Numbered from the stretch's first letter, positions 27,969 through 37,785 are shown. The stretch is DNA of 64,000 nt from Streptomyces sp. HNM0574 (GCF_012726235.1 NZ_JAASAH010000001.1:1-64000), one strand, 5' to 3'. The notes: generated by a model not told the origin, from the sequence alone. Numbers and translations are program-made.

Positions 27969-29434
27969 CGCTGCTCCCCGGCCGGCCACTCGGCCCCGCC
28001 CACCGCGCCGTCCTCCGCCGTGCTCCCGGCCGTGCCCTCCGCCGTGCTCTCCGCCGTGACGAGGCCGACGCCGATCGCCCCGGCCGCCCGCCGCGCCCCC
28101 GCCGCCGTACGCGTCAACTCCGTTGCCACGTCCGTGCCTTCCGCCACCGCCGCCGACTCGGCGGCGGCCCAGTGGAAGATGCCCCGCGCCATCGTCGACG
28201 TCTCCGCCGCCGCCCGCCGCGCGAACACCTCGGCCCGCACCCGCGCCACCTCCGGATCGTCCGGCGCCGCCAGGGCCGCCGTCTCCGCCAGATGGCACGC
28301 CAGCCGCGGCCGCTCACCCCGCAGCAGCACCGAGGCCCGCTCCGCGAGCCGGCGCGCCCCACCCGCCGCGTCCGCGAACTCCCGCGCCAGCTCCCCCTCC
28401 GGCGCCGGCTTCAGATGCGCCGGGTTCTGGTCGTACCAGCCGCCCCACAGCCGCCACAGGTTCCGCACCACGAACTCCGGCTCGTCGTAGGCGGGATGGA
28501 GATACGGCTTCGCGAGCAGCCCGTCGGGGACCCGCACCCGCCGGAGCACCTCGTCCAGCCGCAGCCCCTCGTTCATCAGGCTCCGGGTCTGCTCGCACAG
28601 CGACTCCAGCAGCGCGGCACTGTCCCCGAGCGCCTCGCTCACCCGGTCCGCGCCCCTGACCGGAATGCCGTGCCCGGGCAGCAGCACCTCCGCGCCGAGC
28701 CGCTGCATCGCGCGCAGCGCACGCGCCCACTCCTCGGGATAGCGCTGCACCTTCTGCGGATTGCCCGCGTTCGGCGTGTTCCAGATGAACAGATCCCCGG
28801 TGCACAGCGTGCGCAGTTCGGGCACCCACACATAGGTCGCGTCGTCCGTCTCGCCCCGCGCGTGCACCAGCTCGAAAGTGAGCGCACCCTGCCGCACCGT
28901 GAGCCGCTCCCGGTACGTCCGGTCCGGATAGCGGTAGCGAGTCGGCCAGTTCAGGGCCGGGACGCCGAACTGGCGCCGGTTGATCCACGCGTTGTAGCCC
29001 GCCGTCTCCTCGTAACGCCGGAACCGGTCCACCACAGCGGAGTGCCCGATCACCTCCGGACGCGGCACACCCCGCGCCTCCGCCTCCTCGTCGAACGGGC
29101 CCGTCCCGAGCACATGGTCGACATGCCCGTGGGTGAACACCACCGTCCGCACCGGATCACCCGAGAACGACCGCACCGCCGTGTGCAGCGCACGGGCCGT
29201 CCGGACGTCACCCGTGTCCACCAGGACGAGCCCCTCGCCCGTGTCGAAGACCGCCACATTGGCGAACGCCGGGAAGAACCCGGTCCGTTCACCGATCCGG
29301 ATCAGCTCCTCCCCGGTGAACGCGCCGGTGAGATGCGCCGTCAGCGACTCCTCACCCCGCCACACGCGCTCGGTGTAGTCCTCGTATCCGGAAGAATTCC
29401 GACGGGCGCTGTGCCCGTTCCGGTCAGCGGTCAT
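27965..29434 (-). CDS. Alkyl-sulfatase-like metallo-beta-lactamase-fold hydrolase
   Basis: 489 residues from an ATG with AGGAG seven bases upstream. The MBL zinc site is clear: THGHVDH (His102, His104, Asp106, His107), with downstream ligands in GETDD, CTGDLF and LLPGHG. After it come a helical region (LLESLCEQTRSLMNEGLRLDEV, then PAYDEPEFVVRNLWRLWGGWYDQNP) matching the dimerisation domain of SdsA1/BDS1-type alkyl sulfatases, and an Ala-rich tail. The closest known function is hydrolysis of alkyl sulfate esters; other esters are possible. There is no signal peptide, so it acts in the cytoplasm. It is translationally coupled to the MFS gene and divergent from a PucR-type regulator. Confidence 0.82.
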   Translation of the reverse strand: MTADRNGHSARRNSSGYEDYTERVWRGEESLTAHLTGAFTGEELIRIGERTGFFPAFANVAVFDTGEGLVLVDTGDVRTARALHTAVRSFSGDPVRTVVFTHGHVDHVLGTGPFDEEAEARGVPRPEVIGHSAVVDRFRRYEETAGYNAWINRRQFGVPALNWPTRYRYPDRTYRERLTVRQGALTFELVHARGETDDATYVWVPELRTLCTGDLFIWNTPNAGNPQKVQRYPEEWARALRAMQRLGAEVLLPGHGIPVRGADRVSEALGDSAALLESLCEQTRSLMNEGLRLDEVLRRVRVPDGLLAKPYLHPAYDEPEFVVRNLWRLWGGWYDQNPAHLKPAPEGELAREFADAAGGARRLAERASVLLRGERPRLACHLAETAALAAPDDPEVARVRAEVFARRAAAETSTMARGIFHWAAAESAAVAEGTDVATELTRTAAGARRAAGAIGVGLVTAESTAEGTAGSTAEDGAVGGAEWPAGEQR

Positions 29435-29577
29435 GACAGGGCTCCTCGTGAGGCAGGGGGCGGTACGACGTCCATGCGGCCGGAAACCGCGGTGACCTGC
29501 GGCGCCGCGCCACCGAGTCTCGGACGGGCCGCCGCCCCGCGACATCCGCCGGTGTCACACCCGCCCGGGCTGCGTAC

Positions 29578-29591
29578 TGTGACGGGTCACA
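29578..29591. promoter_or_regulatory. Palindromic candidate operator in the MBL/PucR divergent region
   Basis: TGTGAC-GG-GTCACA is a perfect inverted repeat. It overlaps TACTGT (29575-29580), a plausible -10 for the downstream regulator. A second imperfect palindrome, GGTGT-C-ACACC, lies at 29551-29561, centred about 28 bp away. The position suits autoregulation and control of the divergent hydrolase operon. Confidence 0.45.
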
Positions 29592-29620
29592 AGCACCGCA
29601 CCCGACCTGCAGGGGGCCTC

Positions 29621-30895
29621 GTGCAACTCACCGACAGCGCCCGCGAACTGGCACTCCGCTGCGAACCGCAGATCAACGCACTCGCCCGCCGCATGGCCCG
29701 CGAGACCTTCGAGACCCTCCCCGGATACGCCTCCATACCCGGCGACATGAAGGACCTGGAGATCGCCGCCACCGCCCGCCACGGCATGCGGCTGTTCATG
29801 CGCCACGTACGGGACCCCGACGACCGCCACGGCGGCAGCGCCCTCTTCCGCGAACGCGCCGCACAACGCGCCGAGGAAGGCGTCCCCCTGCACCTGCTGC
29901 TGCGCACGCACTCACGCGGAGTGCACGTCCTGTGGCAGGCCCTCCGCGAAGCGGCCCGCCCCGGCGAGGAGACCGCCCTCGCCGAACTCACCGAACTCCT
30001 CTTCCGCGCCCACGAGAAGACCGTCAGCGCCGTCGCCGAGACCTACCTCGACGAACAGGCCGCCCTCGACGCCGAACGACGCGAACACCGCCGCTCCCTC
30101 ACCCGCGCACTCCTCGACGGCACCCTCACCACCGACGGCACCGCCACCGAACAGCTCGCCGAACTCGGCCTCGCACCCGAAGCCCCCTGCCTCGTCCTCG
30201 CCCTCACCGGCACCGCCCCCGCACCACCCGCCACCGGCCGGCACCCGTCCCCGCCCGTCGGCGAACGACGCGCACTCCGACGCCTCCAGACCGCACTCGA
30301 CCACGCCTTCGGCGTCGAGGTCGCCGCCCTGCACGCGCGCACCGGACACGGCCGCACCACCGGCCACCCCGTCGGCCACGCCGTGGTGCCCCAGCCGGCA
30401 CCCGGCCCCGATGGAAGAGGCCAACCCGCCCTCCCCGACGGCCTGTTGGAACGCCTCCGCCGCGCCGGCGGCGACCAGGGACTCCGCGTCGCCGCCGTCC
30501 CCTGCGAGCGCCCCCACGACGTGGCACAGGCCGCCGGCACCGCCCGCGAAATCCTCCGCGTCGCCCGCGCCGCCGGACACCCGCCAGGCCTGCACACCCT
30601 GGAAGACGTCCTCCTGGAATTCCACCTCTCCCGCCCCGGCGCCAGCGGAAGCGCCATCGCACAGCTCCTCGACCCCCTGGACGACCGCCCCGAACTCCTC
30701 GAAACCCTCCGCGTCCACCTGGAACAGCGCAGAGAACGCCGCGGCACCGCACGCCACCTCGGCGTGCACCCCAACACCGTCGACAACCGCCTCGCCAGAG
30801 CAGCCGAACTCACCGGACTCGACCTCACCGCACCACGCGGCGCCACCCTCGCCCTCGCCGCCCTGCTGCTCCGCGCCACCCCCGCCGAACACTGA
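29621..30895 (+). CDS. PucR-type helix-turn-helix transcriptional regulator
   Basis: 424 residues from a GTG with AGGGGG upstream. The N-terminal part is an all-helical RsbRD/GGDEF-like sensor region (PQINALARRMARETFETLPG, RTHSRGVHVLWQALREA). The C-terminus has the PucR helix-turn-helix (HLGVHPNTVDNRLARAAELTG), preceded by ETLRVHLEQRRERRGTAR. PucR-type proteins usually respond to a catabolic substrate and regulate adjacent genes. The divergent MBL-MFS pair is the obvious target; the ligand is unknown. It ends four bases from a convergent gene, with no room for a terminator. Confidence 0.85.
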   Translation: MQLTDSARELALRCEPQINALARRMARETFETLPGYASIPGDMKDLEIAATARHGMRLFMRHVRDPDDRHGGSALFRERAAQRAEEGVPLHLLLRTHSRGVHVLWQALREAARPGEETALAELTELLFRAHEKTVSAVAETYLDEQAALDAERREHRRSLTRALLDGTLTTDGTATEQLAELGLAPEAPCLVLALTGTAPAPPATGRHPSPPVGERRALRRLQTALDHAFGVEVAALHARTGHGRTTGHPVGHAVVPQPAPGPDGRGQPALPDGLLERLRRAGGDQGLRVAAVPCERPHDVAQAAGTAREILRVARAAGHPPGLHTLEDVLLEFHLSRPGASGSAIAQLLDPLDDRPELLETLRVHLEQRRERRGTARHLGVHPNTVDNRLARAAELTGLDLTAPRGATLALAALLLRATPAEH

Positions 30896-30899
30896 CCGC

Positions 30900-31811
30900 C
30901 TACAACCGCCTGCCGAACGCACGCAGCGTCAACAGCGCCTCCACCGTCACCCCCGGACGGCTCTCCAACGCCGTACCGGGCGCCCACTCACGCCAGTTCA
31001 CCGGCCAGCCCCCGTCCTCCCGCTGCCGCGCCTCCAACGCGTCCAGCCCACGCTCCATCTCGTCCTCCGTGAACCAGCGACGAGCCAGCGAACCCGGAGT
31101 CCGCGCGAAATCCGTCACGTAGTGGAACTCACCCGGCGCATACCCCTCCGCCACCGCGAACTCCGCCTCCCGCTCCGGGTCCGTCACCGCCAGCCCCTGC
31201 GCCCGCACCAACGACCCCAGCCGGTCCGCCGCCGCCTCCGCACGCCCCCGGTCCGCCGCACTGTCCAGGAACGCCAGCGCAGCGTGCACCTCGTACGGAT
31301 GCGTACGCTCCAAGGACTCGATCGCCGACCAGCAGAAATCCGTCGCCCGGAACAGCCACGCGTGCCACACGTCGTTCCGCTGCAACGCACCCACCACCGG
31401 CCCCGTCGCCAGCAGATCACTCGGCGGATCGTCCACCACCGGAATCCACGGCGCCGCCGGATAGCCACGCAACGACGGATGGACCGCCGGCAGCGCACCG
31501 TCCGCGGTGGACACATCCGTCAGATAACGGCAGATCTGCTCCACCCGCCGCCCACCGCACCGCCCGATCACATCCAGCACCCGCAACGCGGCCGCCGTGT
31601 GCAGCGGTTGACTCACCGGCCCCCGCAGATCCGGCTCCAGCGCGTGACCGTAACCACCGTCCGGATTCCGGTACGCGGTGAGAGCCATCTCCACCGCGTC
31701 CGGAGAGCCGTCGAGAAAATGGAACTCGAACCGGCGCTGCTCCAGCACCCGTGCGGTGAGCCAGACGAACCGCTCGGCGCGGGACAGAACCGTCGTACCA
31801 GGAAGAGCCAT
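30900..31811 (-). CDS. Hypothetical protein with prenyltransferase/terpene-cyclase-type repeats
   Basis: 303 residues. Motifs such as AYRNPDGGYGHALEPDLRGPV and RQREDGGWPVNWREWAPG resemble the QW-like alpha/alpha-barrel repeats of prenyltransferases and squalene cyclases. No DDxD or DxDD catalytic motif is evident, so an enzymatic role is unproven. It is conserved next to recA in streptomycetes as far as I recall. The ATG has AGGAAGAG upstream on its strand. It is divergent from the DUF3046 gene. Confidence 0.8.
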   Translation of the reverse strand: MALPGTTVLSRAERFVWLTARVLEQRRFEFHFLDGSPDAVEMALTAYRNPDGGYGHALEPDLRGPVSQPLHTAAALRVLDVIGRCGGRRVEQICRYLTDVSTADGALPAVHPSLRGYPAAPWIPVVDDPPSDLLATGPVVGALQRNDVWHAWLFRATDFCWSAIESLERTHPYEVHAALAFLDSAADRGRAEAAADRLGSLVRAQGLAVTDPEREAEFAVAEGYAPGEFHYVTDFARTPGSLARRWFTEDEMERGLDALEARQREDGGWPVNWREWAPGTALESRPGVTVEALLTLRAFGRRL

Positions 31812-31891
31812 GGCCCGACCGTAGGACGCCGGGGAAGCCCCGGTCACCGCCTGCGGCACCGAGGCACTCGTGAGAGCGGGATACTGGTGGC

Positions 31892-32086
31892 ATGCGGTTG
31901 ACGGAATTCTGGGACCGGATGGCGGGCCACTTCGGCGACTCGTACGCCGACTCGTTCGCACGCGACCACGTGATGTCCGGCCTCGGCGGCCGGACCGTCC
32001 ACGAGGCGCTCGACGCGGGCTGGGAGGCCAAGACGGTCTGGCGGGCCGTGTGCACCGCCATGGACGTTCCGCCCGACAAGAGGTGA
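31892..32086 (+). CDS. DUF3046 family protein
   Basis: 64 residues (MRLTEFWDRMAGHFGDSYAD at the start). This short family is found next to recA in most actinobacteria. The FWDRM start, the mid-region DHVMSGLGGRTVHEAL and the C-terminal WRAVCTAMDVPPDKR fit DUF3046. Function is unknown. GATACT ends six bases before the ATG, so the transcript may be leaderless. Confidence 0.88.
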   Translation: MRLTEFWDRMAGHFGDSYADSFARDHVMSGLGGRTVHEALDAGWEAKTVWRAVCTAMDVPPDKR

Positions 32087-32129
32087 GTCGCACACCCCCG
32101 GGTGCGGCCCTTGGGCCAGACTTGCCCGG

Positions 32130-33527
32130 GTGGGAGCGGCAGAGAACGACGCCCGCGACGACGGGCAGGAGCAGCACCGGGTGCCCAGAGGGCGAGCCGC
32201 GTCCGACCCGAGCGGCAACCACGGTGCCGACCGAGCGGACAACAGGGCGGGACGGACCGGCGTGACGGACAACGGGGGCAGGGCGGGAACGCACGGACCG
32301 GACGGACCCCCGGCGGACACCGGACCGGCCACCACCGGAGCCACCCGCGTCCCGCGCGAGGAAGCGGAACCACCCGTCACACCACCGCCCCGCAGCGGCG
32401 GCACACCACCGGGACGCCCCGGCCGGCACCTCAGGCGCAGCGGCGACCGCGGCATGCCCCCCTGGCTGCCGCGCGCCATGGTCCTCGCCCTCGCCCTCAT
32501 CGGCTGCTACCAGCTCGCCGACTGGGCCTTCCACCAGCTCATCGGGCTGCTGCTGAACATCGTCATCGCCTTCTTCCTGGCCCTCGCCATGGAACCGGCC
32601 GTCGACTGGCTCGCCCGCGGCCGCATGCGGCGCGGCGTCGCCACGGCGATCGTCTTCCTCACCGTCCTCCTCGCCGCCGCCGGCTTCTTCACGGCACTCG
32701 GCTCGGTCTTCGCCGACCAGATCACCCGGATCATCGAGGACTTCCCCTCCTACGTCGACGACCTCGTGGTGTGGATCAACGACACCTTCCACACCAACCT
32801 CAACACCGGCAAGCTCCAGCAGGACGTCCTCCACTCCGACTGGGTACGCAACTACCTCCAGGAGAACGCGCAGAACGTGTGGGGCATCTCCGCCACCGTC
32901 CTCGGCGGCGTCTTCCAGCTCCTCACCGTCTCGCTGTTCACCTTCTACTTCACCGCCGAAGGACCCCGCCTGCGCCGCACCCTGTGCTCCGTACTGCCGC
33001 CCGTCCGGCAGGGCGAGGTGCTGCGCGCCTGGGAGATCGCCGTCGCCAAGACCGGCGGCTACATCTACTCGCGGGCCCTGATGGCACTCGTCTCCGGCCT
33101 GGCCCACTACCTGTTCCTGCAACTGCTCGGCGTGCCCTACGCGCCGGCCCTGGCCGTGTGGGTGGGCGTCGTCTCCCAGTTCGTGCCCACCGTCGGCACC
33201 TACCTCGCGGGGGCGCTGGCGATACTGATCGCCTTCACCGCCGACCCGTGGAAGGCGGTGTGGGTCCTCGTCTTCGTGGTCGTCTACCAGCAGTTCGAGA
33301 ACTACGTGCTCCAGCCGCGGATCACCGCCAGGACCGTCGACATCCACCCCGCCGTCGCCTTCGGCTCGGTGATCGCCGGCACGGCCCTGATGGGCGTGGT
33401 CGGCGCACTCATCGCCATCCCCGCCACGGCCACCCTCCAGGGCTTCCTCGGCGCCTACGTCACGCGCTACGACGTCACCGACCCGCGCGCCCGGGACGAC
33501 GACCAGGAACGCCGCGGCCGCTCCTGA
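32130..33527 (+). CDS. AI-2E family (PerM-like) membrane transporter
   Basis: Up to 465 residues. A disordered, charged N-terminal stretch of about 110 residues precedes the membrane domain. The domain has eight or so helices with typical AI-2E landmarks: LLNIVIAFFLALAMEPAVDWL, FFTALGSVFADQITRI, VGVVSQFVPTVGTYLAGA and QQFENYVLQPRI. The family includes TqsA and many permeases or Na+/H+ antiporters, so the substrate is open. A GTG at 32262 (VTDNGGRAGTHG) is an alternative start that would shorten the tail by 44 residues. It lies upstream of recA on the same strand. Confidence 0.85.
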   Translation: MGAAENDARDDGQEQHRVPRGRAASDPSGNHGADRADNRAGRTGVTDNGGRAGTHGPDGPPADTGPATTGATRVPREEAEPPVTPPPRSGGTPPGRPGRHLRRSGDRGMPPWLPRAMVLALALIGCYQLADWAFHQLIGLLLNIVIAFFLALAMEPAVDWLARGRMRRGVATAIVFLTVLLAAAGFFTALGSVFADQITRIIEDFPSYVDDLVVWINDTFHTNLNTGKLQQDVLHSDWVRNYLQENAQNVWGISATVLGGVFQLLTVSLFTFYFTAEGPRLRRTLCSVLPPVRQGEVLRAWEIAVAKTGGYIYSRALMALVSGLAHYLFLQLLGVPYAPALAVWVGVVSQFVPTVGTYLAGALAILIAFTADPWKAVWVLVFVVVYQQFENYVLQPRITARTVDIHPAVAFGSVIAGTALMGVVGALIAIPATATLQGFLGAYVTRYDVTDPRARDDDQERRGRS

Positions 33528-33582
33528 GCTGTACGAGCGTTTTCCCGCACCAGCACAAGCCCATGGCCTGCGGCTTTTCCGG

Positions 33583-33591
33583 TTGTCCACA
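33583..33591 (+). promoter_or_regulatory. DnaA box upstream of recA
   Basis: TTGTCCACA is a perfect match to the Streptomyces DnaA-box consensus. It stands 16 bases before the recA -35 hexamer. A single box can occur by chance, but the position is suggestive. Confidence 0.5.
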
Positions 33592-33606
33592 GGTCGGCGA
33601 CGTGGC

Positions 33607-33636
33607 TTGACTCAAAAATCGAACATCGATTCTTAT
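33607..33636 (+). promoter_or_regulatory. recA promoter with LexA (SOS) box
   Basis: The -35 TTGACT (33607-33612) is followed at 18 bp by a weak -10 TCTTAT (33631-33636). Between and over them lies TCGAACATCGATTCT (33619-33633), which fits the actinobacterial LexA box (GAAC-N4-GTTC-like, here GAAC-ATCG-ATTC). LexA bound here would block RNA polymerase until DNA damage. Confidence 0.75.
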
Positions 33637-33775
33637 GGGTGTTCTCCGGCAGGCTCGCCCCGCCGGGCCACCCGGCCCGGCCGAGGCCGGAACCCAGGCC
33701 GGAGCCGATTGTCAGTGGCAGCCGCTAACGTCGTTTGACGTGAAGCGATCGACTCAAGCAAACCGGGTGGCACCG

Positions 33776-34897
<1,122 letters not shown>

Positions 34898-34900
34898 CGC

Positions 34901-35662
34901 ATGACACGGCGCACGCCATGGCCGGAGGACCAGGACAGCGGTGATCCCGCCCCGTCGAGGGCCGGGGAGGGATCACCGCACGCGCCGGGCGCTTCGCTGT
35001 CGCGGGGGGACGGCGAAACACCCGACGACACCGCGTACGCCCTCGACGGGACCGGCCGGAGCGCGGGCACCGGCCGGGGCCCGCGTGGCGGCTCCCGTCG
35101 CGGAGACCGGGGGCGGCGCAACGGCCCCGGCCCGTCCGACTCACCGGAACAGTCGCAGGACCCGGCGGAACGGGCCCGCGCCATCTGCCTGCGACTGCTC
35201 ACGGGCACCCCACGCACCCGGCAGCAACTCGCAGACGCCCTGCACAAGCAGGAAATACCGGAAGACATCGCGGAGGAGGTGCTGTCCCGCTTCGAAGAAG
35301 TGGGCCTCATCGACGACGCGGCATTCGCCGACGCCTGGGTCGAGTCGCGACACCACCGTCGCGGCCTCGCCCGCCGCGCACTCGCCCGCGAACTGCGCAC
35401 CAAGGGCGTCGAGTCGGCCGTCATCGACGAAGCCGTCGGCCAACTCGACCCCGAACAGGAAGCCGAGACCGCCCGCGACCTCGTCGACCGCAAACTCCGC
35501 TCCACACGCGGCCTCGACCGGGACAAACGCATCCGACGACTCGCCGGCATGCTCGCACGCAAGGGCTACGCGGAAGGACTCGCCCTGCGCGTCGTACGCC
35601 AGGCCCTCGAAGAAGAAGGAGACGACGCGGAGGAACTCGACCACTACCTCCCGGACGACTGA
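34901..35662 (+). CDS. recX: RecX regulatory protein
   Basis: 253 residues. The first 85 or so are a Gly/Arg/Pro-rich disordered extension. The RecX domain (about 87-250) has three-helix repeats: RARAICLRLLTGTPRTRQQL, LIDDAAFADAWVESRHHRRG, LARELRTKGVESAVIDEAV, and a final GYAEGLALRVVRQALEEEG. RecX binds the RecA filament groove and limits RecA activity. The gene starts three bases after recA stops, so both share the SOS-controlled transcript. Confidence 0.93.
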   Translation: MTRRTPWPEDQDSGDPAPSRAGEGSPHAPGASLSRGDGETPDDTAYALDGTGRSAGTGRGPRGGSRRGDRGRRNGPGPSDSPEQSQDPAERARAICLRLLTGTPRTRQQLADALHKQEIPEDIAEEVLSRFEEVGLIDDAAFADAWVESRHHRRGLARRALARELRTKGVESAVIDEAVGQLDPEQEAETARDLVDRKLRSTRGLDRDKRIRRLAGMLARKGYAEGLALRVVRQALEEEGDDAEELDHYLPDD

Positions 35663-35712
35663 CGGGGTGTTCCGGCCCGCCCTGTTCCGTTAGGTGTGAC
35701 GTGCGTGGGGAG

Positions 35713-35829
35713 ACATACGGGGGCGTGAATCTTGGGGGCGGGGGGGGGAGGGGGAGGCCCCCCCGAAGCTAAGCAGCCCCCCCACCCATCCCCCCCCGGA
35801 CGTCACCCCCGCCCGCCCCCACCCCCCAC
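35713..35829. repeat. Extreme G/C homopolymer tract between recX and the monooxygenase
   Basis: The plus strand carries G runs at 35734-35757 (five, nine and five G separated by single bases, then GG) followed by C7. C runs then dominate 35776-35828, including C8 and several C5-C6 blocks. Both strands could therefore form G-quadruplexes. This is the only such stretch in the window, and it overlaps the last codons of the monooxygenase gene (a Gly-rich C-terminus). A conventional terminator hairpin is not evident, and the tracts may serve that purpose. Confidence 0.8.
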
Positions 35830-37785
35830 CGGCGTGTGCCCCGCGCCTCGGGCGACTTCGGCGCAGGCGCGGAGTTCGTCGGTGCGTACGCCGGGGAGGG
35901 CGGCGACGAGGTGGCCGTCGGCGCGGATGACCAGGAGGGTGTGGGCGGCGGCCCCGGGGTAGCTCTCGGCGACGAGGAGTTCGGCGCGGAGCGGCAACCC
36001 GTCCACGGTGGCGGCGAGTTGGGGCATCATCCCGGCGGAGAGCCAGTGGCGGCTGTCCCAGACGCCGGTGCCGGGGGCGACGAGGACGACCAGGAGTTCC
36101 CCGCCGGTGCCGTGGAACCGCTGGTGCAGCGAGCACTGTTCGCCGTGCAGGGTGGTGACGGGTACGTCGTGGACGACCGCGCCGGGTTCGGTGTCGACGG
36201 GGACGGATTCCACGGTGCCGCGTGGCGGCAGGAGCGGCGAGCGCGGGTAGTCGGCGGGGGCGCCGAGGGCGCCGAGGCCGAGGTGGGTGTCGGTGAGGAG
36301 CCCGAGTCGGGCCCGGGCTCCGCCGCTGGGCAGGAGGGCGCGCAGGCCGCCGCCGTTGCGGCGTACGACGGGGAGGGCCTGGTCGACGGCGCGGAGGCGG
36401 GCGACGACGGCGCCGCGCCGTTCCGCGGTGTAGCTGTCGAGCAGCGCTTCGGTGGGGTCCTGGCCGGTGGGTCCGCCTTCGCCGATGACGTGCGGGCGGT
36501 TGCGGTTTCCGGCGCCGGAGTGCCAGGCGAGGGCGAGTTTCCAGGAGAGGTTGCGGACGTCGCGGAGGCCTTCGTCGACGGACTGGACGCCCAGTGCGCC
36601 GAGGAGGTGCGCGGCGTCGCCGGCGAGGAAGGCGCGGCCCACGCGCCAGCGCTGCGCGAGGCGTTGGTGGCAGGTGTGGACTCCGGTGTCGAGGAGTTCG
36701 TACGGCGGGTGGGGGGTGGCGTTGTCGGGGCGGCGTCCCCGTCCGCGGGGCTGGAACCGGCCGAATCCGCGTACCGTTCCCGCGGCTTCGGGTTCCGGTT
36801 CGGTGGCGGGTTCCGGCCCGGTGATCGCCGCGGGTGTCCCCGGCCCTCCGACTCCGCCCGGGGTTCCTGACTTCAGGAGCCCGCCGGGCCGCTCGAAGCC
36901 TTCGAGTTCGCCGAGGCCCCGCCCGTGGCGGCCGGGGCGTCGGGTGCCGTCCGGGCCTTCGGGCCGGCCGAGTATGTCGGAGCCGGGGTCGCCCGGCCTG
37001 AGTTCGTACGCCCCCTGCCCTCCGTACGTCTCGTGCCAGTCGGTGAGGGTGGTGCGGATGCGGTCGAGGAGCTGGTCGGGGGTGACGAGGTCGCCGCGGG
37101 GCGGCAGCAGCCAGTCGAGGCGCCAGACGCCGTCGGGCAGGGGGCGGGCGGTGACCTCGCCGGTCTCGTCGCCGAGGTCGCGGTGCAGCAACGCCTGTCC
37201 GGGCCAGGGGAGTTGGGTGCGGAGGGCGGCGACGGCGTGCCGTTCGACGGCGGTGCGTCCGGTGAAGCGGACGCCGAGGAGTTTGCGGACGGTGGAGCGT
37301 GCGCCGTCGCAGCCCACGAGGTAGCTGCCGCGTCGCCAGGCGCCGCCCTTGCGGGCGCCGGAGGGTCCGGCGGTGGCGTCGGCGAGGTGGCCGCGGGTGT
37401 GGGCCGTGACGCCGTGGGCGTCCTGTTCGACGAGGTCGACGTGGCTGCCGGTGACGATTTCCGCGAGGGGCTCCTCGTCGACGGCGGTGCGCAACGTGCG
37501 TTCCAGGACGTGCTGTTCGACGTGGACGGGGGAGGTGTCCGTGTCGAGTGCGATGTGCCGCACGGTCTGGTTGCGGCGCTGGGCGCGCCAGCCCGTCCAG
37601 CGTGTCCCGGGCAGGGGTGGGAGGGCGGCGGCGGTGTCGGCGCGGAGGACGCAGGTGCGGGCGGCGCGTGGGGTGGTTTCGCCGTCGGTGGCGTCGAGGA
37701 CGAGGGTGGGGACCTCGTACCGGGCGAGGGAGAGGGAGAGGGCGAGGCCGACGGGGCCGGCGCCGACGATGATCACCGGGTCCAC
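35803..37785 (-). CDS. FAD-dependent aromatic-ring monooxygenase (PheA/TfdB type)
   Basis: 660 residues. The FAD-binding GxGxxG is GAGPVG (8-13), and the YLVGCDGARSTVRKLLGV segment carries the DG motif. The second FAD motif is FLAGDAAHLLGALGVQSVDEGL (GD at 389-390). A thioredoxin-like C-terminal domain completes the class A layout. Between about 262 and 365 there is a Gly/Pro/Arg-rich low-complexity insertion not usual for the family. Such enzymes hydroxylate phenols or polyketides with NAD(P)H and O2; the substrate here is unknown, and no biosynthetic genes lie beside it. The start is a GTG with only a weak ribosome site. The C-terminus runs into the G/C tract. Confidence 0.82.
   Translation of the reverse strand: MDPVIIVGAGPVGLALSLSLARYEVPTLVLDATDGETTPRAARTCVLRADTAAALPPLPGTRWTGWRAQRRNQTVRHIALDTDTSPVHVEQHVLERTLRTAVDEEPLAEIVTGSHVDLVEQDAHGVTAHTRGHLADATAGPSGARKGGAWRRGSYLVGCDGARSTVRKLLGVRFTGRTAVERHAVAALRTQLPWPGQALLHRDLGDETGEVTARPLPDGVWRLDWLLPPRGDLVTPDQLLDRIRTTLTDWHETYGGQGAYELRPGDPGSDILGRPEGPDGTRRPGRHGRGLGELEGFERPGGLLKSGTPGGVGGPGTPAAITGPEPATEPEPEAAGTVRGFGRFQPRGRGRRPDNATPHPPYELLDTGVHTCHQRLAQRWRVGRAFLAGDAAHLLGALGVQSVDEGLRDVRNLSWKLALAWHSGAGNRNRPHVIGEGGPTGQDPTEALLDSYTAERRGAVVARLRAVDQALPVVRRNGGGLRALLPSGGARARLGLLTDTHLGLGALGAPADYPRSPLLPPRGTVESVPVDTEPGAVVHDVPVTTLHGEQCSLHQRFHGTGGELLVVLVAPGTGVWDSRHWLSAGMMPQLAATVDGLPLRAELLVAESYPGAAAHTLLVIRADGHLVAALPGVRTDELRACAEVARGAGHTPVGGGGGRG

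Noticed and set aside
31927..33527. Alternative overlapping frames around the AI-2E gene, including a 502-codon frame
   Set aside because: They give Arg/Pro/His-rich translations typical of wrong frames; only the 32130-33527 frame has membrane helices and family motifs.
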